From positions 1 through 64,000 of the forward strand of contig CBDUYN010000019.1 of the NCBI GenBank assembly GCA_965371445.1: DNA of 64,000 bases. Reading direction: 5' to 3'. This DNA is from DASWIG01 sp965371445 (lineage in GTDB: Bacteria > Acidobacteriota > Thermoanaerobaculia > Multivoradales > J023). Positions 8,701 through 14,924 of the stretch are shown here, in pieces. Position numbers and translations under genes: made by a program. Within the stretch, counting starts at the first letter, position 1. Every line of letters begins with the position of its first letter. A model generated the notes under the pieces. It had not been told where the DNA came from and ran no database searches. It worked only from the letters and a program-made list of their open reading frames with translations.

Positions 8701-11264
8701 TTCCGGCGCAACGAGGAGATGATCGTCCCCTCCCGTTTCCGATGCCTGAGGCAGGTGGAGATGAAGCTGGAAAGAACGGGATGGGGACCGATCTCCAGGA
8801 AGGTGTCGCATCCTGTCTCAAGGAGTGTGCCGATGGCCTCCGCGAAGAGGACCGGGTGACGTATGTTGCGCCACCAGTAGCCGGCGTCAGTTTTTTCCCC
8901 TGGGATCACTTTTCCCGTCACCGTAGAGATCAGGGGAAGGTCCGTCGATCGCGGCCGAAACTCCTTGAGAGCTTCCAGCAGCTCTCCCTTTATAGAGTTC
9001 ATCAGGACGCTATGGTAAGGAACGTTGCCGCGAAGCAGGCGCTGAAAGTTTCCTCTCTGGCGACAGGCATCAAGCAGGCTGTCGAGCTGGCCGGCGCTGA
9101 CGGACAACGTGATGTCGGACGGTCCGTTGATCGCCGCTACGGAAACCTCTTCTCCGAGCTCGGCGGCCAGGCTCTCGGCGTCTTCGAGGGGCAAATGAAC
9201 CGCGACCATGTTTCCCTGTCCCGCGGTGATGTGCTGCAGCCGGCTGCGATGAAAAATCACCTGGATAGCTTCTTCCAGGTTCATCGCGCCCGCGGCGTGA
9301 ACCGCCGCCACTTCTCCCGCGCTGTGCCCGGTCACGGCGGCGGGCTCTATCCCCCAGGAGCGGAGCAGCGCGGTCAGGGCCGTCTGCAGAGCGAAGCTCG
9401 CGGGTTGCGCGACATCCGTGTCCTCCATGCGAGATTGCTCTTCGTCGGCCATCATCTCCTCGCGGAGGGACCATCCCGCACAACAGCGGAACAATTCGTC
9501 ACATTCTTCGATGACCGAGCGAAAAACGGGCTCGTCATGGAAGAGCTCGCGCCCCATGGCCGACCATTGAGGGCCCATGCCGGAAAAGACGAATGCCAGT
9601 TTCGGCTCCCGGTTCGCAACTTTCCGCCCCGACCAGAGGTCGGGACACGGCTCTCCGGCGATGAATTCGTTGAACAATTCACAGAATTCATCGGGCGTGT
9701 GCGCCAAAAGCGCCAGACGATGCTCGTAATGAGAGCGGCGAGCCCCCGCGCTGTAGCAAAGATCGCGGAGCACTGCTCGCGATTCAAACCGCTCGTCCGC
9801 CAGGAGCTCCACGTAAGACTCGGCGAGGATGTTGAGCTCCTCCTCGGAGCGGGCGGAAATCGGCAGTATATGGGGCCGTTCGGCGACGTTGTCGTTTTCG
9901 GCTTGCGCCGAGGGCGGCGCTGCGGCTGCGACCACATGCGCGTTGGTTCCGCCAAAACCGAAAGAATTCACACTGGCTACCGCTCGCTCCCCCGGAGCGA
10001 GCGGCCAGGCCGTGGTGCTCGTGGGGACCTGGAGCTTCAATTCCTCGAAGTCGATTTCCGGGTTGCCGTGCTGAAAATGCAGGCTTGCCGGAATCGTCCG
10101 CTTCTCAAGGGACAGCGCGACTTTGATCAATCCGGCGATACCGGACGCCGCCTCCAGATGTCCCAGATTCGTCTTCACGGAACCGATGAGGCAAGGGTTG
10201 TCGGCAGGTCGACCCTGCGAAAGCACCCGGCCGATGGCGTTGGCTTCGATAGGATCGCCGACGGGGGTCCCCGTGCCATGGGCTTCAGCGTACTGGATCG
10301 CCGCCGGTTTTATTCCCGCGGCGTCGCAAGCCTGACGCAAGAGAGCTTCCTGGGCCGACACGTTGGGCATGGTCATCCCTTTTGAATGGCCGTCCTGATT
10401 GACGCCGCTTCCGAGGATGACGGAGTAGACCAGATCGCCGTCGGAGAGAGCCCTGGAGAGCGGCTTCAGGAGGACGGCCCCCGCGCCTTCGGAGCGGACG
10501 TATCCATTCGCCTTCTCGTCGAAGGCCTTGCAACGACCGTCGGGAGAAAGCATCGCGGCTTTGCTGAAACCGATGAACGGTTCGGCGCAGAGAAGGAGGT
10601 TCACGCCGCCGGCTATCGCCAGGCTGCATTCATGGTGTCGAATGCTCTGACAGGCCTGGTGAACGGCGACCAGCGACGAGGAGCAGGCGGTGTCGATGGC
10701 CATACTGGGACCGCGAAGGTCCAGGACGTAGGAAATCCGGTTCGCGGCGATCGACAAGGCTCCGCCGGTGGCCGTGTGGGCGTCGATCAGCCTGCGGTTG
10801 TGCGTGTCGAATTTGATGTCGGAGAAATCATGGGTCGAAATACCGATGAAGACGCCGGTGCTTGAGCCGGCCAGGGACTCGGGTTTCTCTCCGGCGTCCT
10901 CCAGAGACTCCCAGGCGACTTCCAGCAGGAGCCGCTGTTGGGGATCCATGCTCGCCGCCTCGCGGGGCGAGATGCCGAAGAACTCGGGCGAGAATTGGTC
11001 GATATGGCTGAGGAACCCTCCCCAGCGTGAGATGAAGGTGCCCGGTGTAGCGTGATCGGTACTGTAAAAAGCCAGTAGGTCAAGGCGATCAACGGGTATC
11101 TCGCTGACGGCGTCCACGCCGTTCATCAAGAGATCCCAGTAGGATTGAGGGTCGTTGACCCCTCCGGGGAAACGACAGCCGATGCCGATGATCGCAATCG
11201 GCTCGCTGACCTGTTTGCCCTCTTCCGTGAAACCATCGGGGTGGACGCTGGTTACGGCTTGCAT
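2751..11264 (-). CDS. Type I polyketide synthase, single fully reducing module with C-methyltransferase and thioesterase
   Basis: This 2,837-residue protein carries KS, AT, DH, cMT, ER, KR, ACP and TE. KS has DTACSSSL with Cys near 194, EAHGTGT and NLGHLEAA. AT has GHSAGE, Ser near 648, and a VPYHS motif. DH has HQVQGTALMP, His near 947, with Asp in HPTLLDACF. cMT has LEIGAGTGG near 1420. ER has IHAAAGGVGL near 1990. KR has TGGLGGFG near 2190 and Tyr near 2335. ACP has GLDSLM, Ser near 2497. TE has GYSMGG near 2640. This resembles iterative highly reducing PKSs, so I infer a long, saturated or partly reduced, possibly methyl-branched acyl chain released by the TE. I chose the ATG at 11264 because a GAGGAG sits 9 nt before it; the open frame reaches 11507 but would overlap the upstream gene. 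It is the middle gene of a three-gene operon. Confidence 0.93.
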   Translation of the reverse strand: MQAVTSVHPDGFTEEGKQVSEPIAIIGIGCRFPGGVNDPQSYWDLLMNGVDAVSEIPVDRLDLLAFYSTDHATPGTFISRWGGFLSHIDQFSPEFFGISPREAASMDPQQRLLLEVAWESLEDAGEKPESLAGSSTGVFIGISTHDFSDIKFDTHNRRLIDAHTATGGALSIAANRISYVLDLRGPSMAIDTACSSSLVAVHQACQSIRHHECSLAIAGGVNLLLCAEPFIGFSKAAMLSPDGRCKAFDEKANGYVRSEGAGAVLLKPLSRALSDGDLVYSVILGSGVNQDGHSKGMTMPNVSAQEALLRQACDAAGIKPAAIQYAEAHGTGTPVGDPIEANAIGRVLSQGRPADNPCLIGSVKTNLGHLEAASGIAGLIKVALSLEKRTIPASLHFQHGNPEIDFEELKLQVPTSTTAWPLAPGERAVASVNSFGFGGTNAHVVAAAAPPSAQAENDNVAERPHILPISARSEEELNILAESYVELLADERFESRAVLRDLCYSAGARRSHYEHRLALLAHTPDEFCELFNEFIAGEPCPDLWSGRKVANREPKLAFVFSGMGPQWSAMGRELFHDEPVFRSVIEECDELFRCCAGWSLREEMMADEEQSRMEDTDVAQPASFALQTALTALLRSWGIEPAAVTGHSAGEVAAVHAAGAMNLEEAIQVIFHRSRLQHITAGQGNMVAVHLPLEDAESLAAELGEEVSVAAINGPSDITLSVSAGQLDSLLDACRQRGNFQRLLRGNVPYHSVLMNSIKGELLEALKEFRPRSTDLPLISTVTGKVIPGEKTDAGYWWRNIRHPVLFAEAIGTLLETGCDTFLEIGPHPVLSSFISTCLRHRKREGTIISSLRRKEKEVPNLMGVVGALYTRGYPVDWQRIYPTAKRHVRLPGYPWQRETHWRESEESRRERTDCTAHPLLGRQLSLALPVWENYLDLSRFPYLADHQVQGTALMPAAAYVEMALAAGSIVLGSSPFILEDVEFTKTLFLADGAHPKIQLVCRPDEAHFDIFSSTGAGERSWVLHASGRFLPFTDDRPKSLSDCDAVRSRCPDELSASDCYENFRQMGLEYGPCFQGIDRLWRAKGEAFASLRTSAPPEAGQGSYHVHPTLLDACFQVLVGAVDSERTAETSSPGVYLPVRIRQLRLHARSDSPSHCTARIHKQTSSFMSGDIRLWSASGDLLLEILGFRCQSLAALKSQTVEDPVRDCLYQFNWMPGDHRQRERASDEFALPNEIVERVRTETRALTPEEEDAVVQVQQQLDVLAGGYILAAYGKLGFPPGGQLSENELAATLGVIPEQRRLFGRYLWLLEQEGVLQRTGDQWEVRPAPEVGNLNALAEDLRSSHPDAHELDLLERCGGNLAEVLLGRADPLELLFPASSIEETEKVYRSSPSFRLYNLLIQSAITVGLDRLPSDREINVLEIGAGTGGATPYVLQALPAERTRYVFSDTTAMFLPLAEEKFRDRPGFEARILDIERKPGEQGFERHSFDIVVAADVLHATRDLRETLGNVQELLAPNGLLIILEVTSSPRWVDLVFGITEGWFRFVDTELRPSYPLLSREQWVTLLKDEGFREAGALIHEFKNLASTQTVLLARAPAAAPKESREGPLQVNKIAGSNWLILADSGNLGTGIGELIEENGGAATLIHLNDQGRHGRDGKHFTTDPEQPEQMAALLENVSSSVGDCHGVVHMWSLDASPPDRTSVSSLAHAQALSCNSLISLLKVLLARPRAVAPALWLVTRGAQPAAEHAVSMAQAPIIGIGRVLRNEVPNLKTRMVDLDPATAAEEIAALWDELGRDDGEEEVALRGDRRMVSRFSKLALEETLREKTRRPGEDTVPFRLEIPTPGVLDNLRLKEVARKAPGGDEVEVRVHAAGLNFRDVMLAMGLLLDTVQEGSYFGQALGMECGGKVTAVGENVRGISVGDPVIAQGRASFAAYMTTHADYVVPKPPRLTFEEGATIPVVFITAYYALHRLSKLAPGERILIHAAAGGVGLAAVMLAQEIGAEIFATAGSEEKREFLRSLGIKHVMSSRKLIFADEIMETSGGEGVDVVLNSLAGEAIAKSISVLGPLGRFVEIGKTDIAEGNNLNLAPFANSLSYFAVDIDRILDARPKYAASLFQEAMRYFDEHGFHPIRSMVYPLADVAQAFRDMAQARHIGKIVVSMDDESAWIERDFQDASVIRPDATYLITGGLGGFGLVVAEWMVKAGARQVVLVSRSGLVEHSATGTAVEAMRASGADIVVAKADVAEEEQVADLMASIKNTMPPLRGVIHAAMVLDDGYIEQLDHEKMSKVLAPKVLGAWNLHSQTLDCELDFFVLFSSVSTIFGNPGQGNYVAANVALDAFAHHRRWLGLPAVSIRWGALGQVGYLARHEEISQFLDQQGLKQFSPDEALRCLANVIRADVTQAVAARMDWGRWSQAYPRSANSPRFSEALRGIADQQTQESSESVLDSLLRLAAQERQAFLEDYLAEKIGKVLRTSGSKLNPDNPVTDHGLDSLMALELKNRVDTDLETDLSITSLLQGPSIRDLATLLLKQIGAAASEDQAGKAPKKGEEGYLVAIQPLGEKLPLFGIHPSNGLAGCYAELALQLGTEQPFYGIESSALKNGDGVGSSIEELALSYIRLVRTKQPEGPYSLVGYSMGGAIAFDMAQQLRGEGEVIGALVMIDTPAPSLGREAEKLDDAQLITWFVKELGMAFGKDLHASREELLALDEEERISYVSEEIRGLKIDGQRLSRELVGRMLSVFRGNVRAHIEYVPTSYCGEVVFFAAGQETPEYLEKHPDFERPGYGWDRWIDSLNVQRLDGSSHHNILTGAYVHSLIPHLRGTGSASEPMEV

Positions 11265-11311
11265 CGCTTCATTCTCCTCACCAATCGAAAGTGTTCTCAC
11301 CGACGCTCGGA

Positions 11312-12523
11312 TCATGGGGTTAGCGTAGGGTGCACTCGGCGATGAATTTCCGGCAGTAGCCCGATTCGTTCGTCGAAGTCGAGGGCGCGGATTCCGAGGT
11401 AATAGAGATAAACGGTCGTCAACCAATTCGTAAACTCTTGCTTGGAACCCAAGTGGCGCTCCATCTTCGTCATGATCCAAACCATGTGCGCAAAAGTGTC
11501 GAAACAATTAGAGCAATCCCGTTCGTTTCCGATGCAGCACCGGCGGGTGGTGGTGAGATCGGGATTGTACGCTCGGAAATGTTTGTCGTAGAAGTTGCCA
11601 TTCTGGATGCGCTCTCGATTCAATTCGTGACTGGCGGTGATGGAGGTACATACGGCGTGACCCCATTCTTCCTCGTACAGCCTGCCTGTCGTGGTGACCT
11701 GGTTGACGTAGGAAGACATCAAGATCTTTTGAGGATGGCGCTCTATCATCCGGTCGATCTCGGCGCGCGTGGCCGCGAAACCTCGCTGGTGATCCAACGC
11801 TCCGCCGGCGCCGGCGATGTCGCCGTAGAAATTGAAGAGCACGTAGTTACCGTTCGCGGTGCACTGGTCGACGACACTTTCTATCTCGTGCGTGTTGCCG
11901 GTGCTGACGGTGAAATACCAGATGGCCCGGGGATCGTCTTTGTAGTTGTCCAGCGCCTTCGCGAAGACGTTCTTCTTTCCGCCTCCACGCAGCTTTCTGT
12001 CGGTCTCATGATCCCCCCACACGGAAATCCCAATCGACATGTTCTCATACCCCTTGAAGGGAATCTTGAAAACTCCGTTGGTGACGGCGACGGTCCAGAA
12101 GTTGTCATGGACCTTCTTGATCCGTTTCAGCTTCAGGCTCGGCTCCCCTCCGACGACCGTCACGAAGTTTGTGCCACGTGCTTTTTCTTGCTCGATGAAA
12201 GCGTCAAAGTCCGACTCCTGGCGGGGTGCCTTGTAGCGGTCCATGTGCTCAGCGAAAAACCAGCAGCCCGTGCAGCGGAGATTGCATGCATGGGTGATGT
12301 CGACCAGGATGGCCTTGAGCTCTCCCGCAGCCATGATGTCCCTGTGAAGACGGAAGAGGAAGGGATCTCTCAGGTATTCGTTGAGCTTTCCCAACTCCGC
12401 GGCCGACCCCGCCCCGGGGGGGGCCGATCGGCTCTGCGGGAGAGGCTCAGGAACGCCTGCGGCTGAGACTTGCTCTCCTGAGAACGATGTCGGGGGGACG
12501 TAAGTGGCTCCAGCCTCGCTCAT
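11312..12523 (-). CDS. Radical SAM protein with extra C-terminal cysteine cluster
   Basis: This 403-residue radical SAM enzyme has the cluster motif CNLRCTGC near residue 81, the downstream GGEPSL signature, and a C-terminal group of four cysteines (CCIGNERDCSNC, near 325-335). That group could bind an auxiliary iron-sulfur cluster as in SPASM or twitch domains. The N-terminal 60 residues are rich in Ser and Pro and look flexible. I chose the ATG at 12523 because a GGGAG lies 5 nt upstream; a TTG ten codons earlier is the alternative. It is the first gene of the minus-strand operon with the PKS (47-nt gap) and the cobalamin radical SAM gene. The reaction is unknown. Modification of the PKS product or of a partner protein is an inference from position. 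Confidence 0.82.
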   Translation of the reverse strand: MSEAGATYVPPTSFSGEQVSAAGVPEPLPQSRSAPPGAGSAAELGKLNEYLRDPFLFRLHRDIMAAGELKAILVDITHACNLRCTGCWFFAEHMDRYKAPRQESDFDAFIEQEKARGTNFVTVVGGEPSLKLKRIKKVHDNFWTVAVTNGVFKIPFKGYENMSIGISVWGDHETDRKLRGGGKKNVFAKALDNYKDDPRAIWYFTVSTGNTHEIESVVDQCTANGNYVLFNFYGDIAGAGGALDHQRGFAATRAEIDRMIERHPQKILMSSYVNQVTTTGRLYEEEWGHAVCTSITASHELNRERIQNGNFYDKHFRAYNPDLTTTRRCCIGNERDCSNCFDTFAHMVWIMTKMERHLGSKQEFTNWLTTVYLYYLGIRALDFDERIGLLPEIHRRVHPTLTP

Positions 12524-12690
12524 GGTTTTCTCCCAGGCGGTTTTGGATATCAAGGTCGCATTTTCCTTCCCGGACGGCTCACCTACTCGCCATGACGGCC
12601 CAGCAAGTGGCCGGCGGCATCTTCCACATGCTTCTGCTGCTGCTCGCTAGAATGCTGGGTGGAGGATAGCATTTCCGGGATCCGAGGGCA

Positions 12691-12876
12691 ACCAGCAGGT
12701 GCGGCAGGTGCGGCGGCACCTTCGCCATCAATTCCCTGGCCCACACCAGCGGCTCGCAGCCCTACGGCAGGGCTTGCGCTGGTGGGAGATCGACGTGACC
12801 TACTACGTCCTGCGCGTCTTGTCGTGGCTCGGAATCGTCTGGGGCCTGCGCGCGCCCCCCGCGGCCCTGAGCCTCT
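12691..12876 (+). pseudogene. Remnant of a delta-9-type acyl-CoA desaturase
   Basis: This stretch lies between the radical SAM operon and the phosphate transporter and has no intact gene. It carries two pieces of a fatty acid desaturase C-terminus in different frames. From 12718 one frame reads TFAINSLAHTSGSQPYG, matching the conserved F-x-N-S-x-A-H region before the last histidine box. From about 12765 the next frame reads LRWWEIDVTYYVLRVLSWLG, matching the family's final segment. The histidine box (HxxHH) that should lie between them is absent, so about 30 residues were lost together with the frame. The 5' part is missing altogether. I see nothing else convincing in 12524-12690. This is a dead gene and a likely scar at the right edge of the acquired region. 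Confidence 0.7.
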
Positions 12877-14123
12877 CAGGCGAAGATCGCGTCGAAGACG
12901 AAGAAGAAGAGCGCCGCGAGCCCGGCGCCGATCGGCAAGGTGACGAGCCAGCTCGTGACGATGCCCAGGACCACCCGCAGGTCAATCGCCGCGACGCCTC
13001 GGGCCAGGCCGACGCCGAGCACCGAGCCGACGATGATGTGGGTGGTCGAGACCGGCAGCCCGAGGCGCGACGCCAGGACGACCGTCGTCGCCGCCGCCAG
13101 CTCGGCGCAAAAACCCCGGCTGGGGGTCAGCTCGGTGATCCGCTTGCCGATCGTGCGCATCACGCGGTACCCCATCGTCGCCAGCCCGACGACGATGCCC
13201 GCGCCGCCGACGAAGAGGATCCACAGCGGCAGGGCCGACTTCTGCTCCAGCTCGCCGGAGCTCACGATCGACACCACCGCCGCCAGCGGTCCGATGCCGT
13301 TGGCCACGTCGTTCGAGCCGTGGGCGAAAGCCATGGAGCAGGCGGTGAAGACGCACAGCGGCGCGAAGACGCGCTCGACGCTCGCATAGTGGAAGCTGCG
13401 CTCGGCGTCGGGATCGACCTCGATCCTCTGGATCAGGACCCGGCCGACCAGGGCGACGATCAAGCCGACCGCCACCGCGGCACCGAAGCTCTGGGCGCCG
13501 CTCATTTCCAAGTCGAGGTGCTTCAGACCCTTGAAAAGGGTCACGAGAGCGATCAGCATGCCCATGAAAAAGACGTAGATCGGGCCGTAGCGCTTGGCGC
13601 TCGCAAGCGGCTCGGCGGTGTTCAAGATGAAGCGGTGGACGCTCGTCGCCAGTAGGAAAGCGAAGACCGCTCCCAAAACCGGCGACGCGAGCCAGCTGGC
13701 GACGATCGAGGCCACCTTGGGCCAGGCCACCGCCTGGCTGCCGAGGCCGACCAGGCCGAAACCGATCAGCGCACCGACGATGGTGTGGGTCGTCGACACC
13801 GGCCACCCCAGCCAACTGGCGACCATCAGCCAGGTCGCCGCCGCCAGGAGCGCCGCCAGCATGCCCAAGACCAGAACCTGCGGCGACGGCACCAACTCGG
13901 CGTTGATGATCTCTTTGCGGATCGTCGAGGTCACGTGGCCGCCCGCCAGGACGGCCCCTGCAAACTCGAAGACGGCGGCGATCAGGATCGCCTTCTTGAC
14001 GGTGATGGCACCGGAGCCCACCGAGGTCCCCATGGCGTTGGCTACGTCGTTGGCACCGACGCCCCAGGTCATGAAAAGGCCGAAGATCACAGCCAGGGCG
14101 ATGAAGACCAGTCCGAATTCCAT
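12876..14123 (-). CDS. pit: Inorganic phosphate transporter, PiT family
   Basis: This 415-residue polytopic membrane protein has the duplicated PiT signature: GANDVANAMGTSVGSGAI near the N-terminus and GSNDVANGIGPLAA in the second half. The repeats PVSTTHTIVGALIG and PVSTTHIIVGSVLG are also characteristic. PiT proteins import metal-phosphate complexes across the inner membrane, driven by protons. Length and hydrophobicity are normal. The gene follows the DUF47 gene on the same strand with a 39-nt gap, the usual partner arrangement for low-affinity phosphate uptake. Its 3' end abuts the desaturase remnant. Confidence 0.95.
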   Translation of the reverse strand: MEFGLVFIALAVIFGLFMTWGVGANDVANAMGTSVGSGAITVKKAILIAAVFEFAGAVLAGGHVTSTIRKEIINAELVPSPQVLVLGMLAALLAAATWLMVASWLGWPVSTTHTIVGALIGFGLVGLGSQAVAWPKVASIVASWLASPVLGAVFAFLLATSVHRFILNTAEPLASAKRYGPIYVFFMGMLIALVTLFKGLKHLDLEMSGAQSFGAAVAVGLIVALVGRVLIQRIEVDPDAERSFHYASVERVFAPLCVFTACSMAFAHGSNDVANGIGPLAAVVSIVSSGELEQKSALPLWILFVGGAGIVVGLATMGYRVMRTIGKRITELTPSRGFCAELAAATTVVLASRLGLPVSTTHIIVGSVLGVGLARGVAAIDLRVVLGIVTSWLVTLPIGAGLAALFFFVFDAIFA

Positions 14124-14162
14124 GGGCGGGGTCGTTCGAGATGTCGCGGTTGGGGTTGCGAG

Positions 14163-14840
14163 TCAGCGGGCGATCAGCAGGCGCAGGCGGTCGCCGACGT
14201 CCTCGGAATAGTCGGCGACGTCGCCGATTTTCCGGATGACCTCGTACCAGATGAAAAACTCCGCCGGTTTCAGCCCTTCCTCGGCGACCAGCCGGCGGGT
14301 CAGCTCCATCCCCTGGACGTCGTTCTCCGACTCGATGGCGGCAAGGGCGGCGACCATCTCCTCGACGCGGTCGACCTCACGGCCGTGGAAGCCGATCTCG
14401 AGGAGCTCGTCGAGCTCCCCGATCACCCGCCCGCACTGGCGGGCCGCGGCGACGGCGCTCTCGACGTAGGCCGGCAGGAGGTCGCCGAACGACGGCGGGA
14501 CCATGAGGTCTTTCAAGGTCAGGAACTCGGCGACGTCCTGGGCGGTGTCGGCGATCGAGTCCTGCGCGTGGAGTAAGTCGAGCAGGTCGCGCCGGTCGAC
14601 CGGCATGAAGAGCCCCCGGGGCAGGTGGGTGCGGATCTCGTTTTTCACCTCGTCGGCCTGGTGCTCGAGCTCCGAGACGCGCTCCTTGCAAGCCTCGACT
14701 CGTTCCGAGTCCCCGCCGAGGAAGGCCTCGACGAGCGGCACCATCTCGGCCGCACACTCTTCGACCACCTCCATGTGCTTCTGAGTGGGTTTGAACGGCG
14801 ACCGGCCGAAGAGGTTGACGATGGGGCTTTTGGGCAGCAT
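14163..14840 (-). CDS. DUF47 / TIGR00153 family PhoU-like protein
   Basis: This 225-residue, largely helical protein belongs to the DUF47 (PhoU-like) family that accompanies PiT transporters and modulates their activity. Visible features are charged heptad-like stretches such as CKERVSELEHQADEVKNEI and a conserved DLLDLLHAQDSIADTAQDVAEFL segment. It is cytoplasmic, with no signal peptide. It is the first gene of a two-gene unit with the PiT transporter. Only 84 nt separate it from the divergent gene at 14925, so any promoter must be compact; I could not identify one with confidence. Confidence 0.88.
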   Translation of the reverse strand: MLPKSPIVNLFGRSPFKPTQKHMEVVEECAAEMVPLVEAFLGGDSERVEACKERVSELEHQADEVKNEIRTHLPRGLFMPVDRRDLLDLLHAQDSIADTAQDVAEFLTLKDLMVPPSFGDLLPAYVESAVAAARQCGRVIGELDELLEIGFHGREVDRVEEMVAALAAIESENDVQGMELTRRLVAEEGLKPAEFFIWYEVIRKIGDVADYSEDVGDRLRLLIAR

Positions 14841-14924
14841 GGCTTCCTCCAGCGCCCATCCTACCTGCTCTCCGGCCCAGGTGCCCTACTGGACACACGT
14901 AATGTTCGATACAGTAGCAGGTCC

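Noticed and set aside
8601..10385. 594-residue open frame antisense to the reducing PKS
   Set aside because: It lies wholly within the PKS on the other strand, its product is compositionally odd and shows no domain, and the PKS frame has clear catalytic motifs.
11265..11507. N-terminal extension of the reducing PKS
   Set aside because: It would overlap the upstream radical SAM gene by almost 200 nt, and the ATG at 11264 has a good ribosome site.
12699..13655. 318-residue plus-strand frame over the PiT gene
   Set aside because: Only its first 60 residues are meaningful (desaturase remnant); the rest is antisense to the PiT coding sequence.
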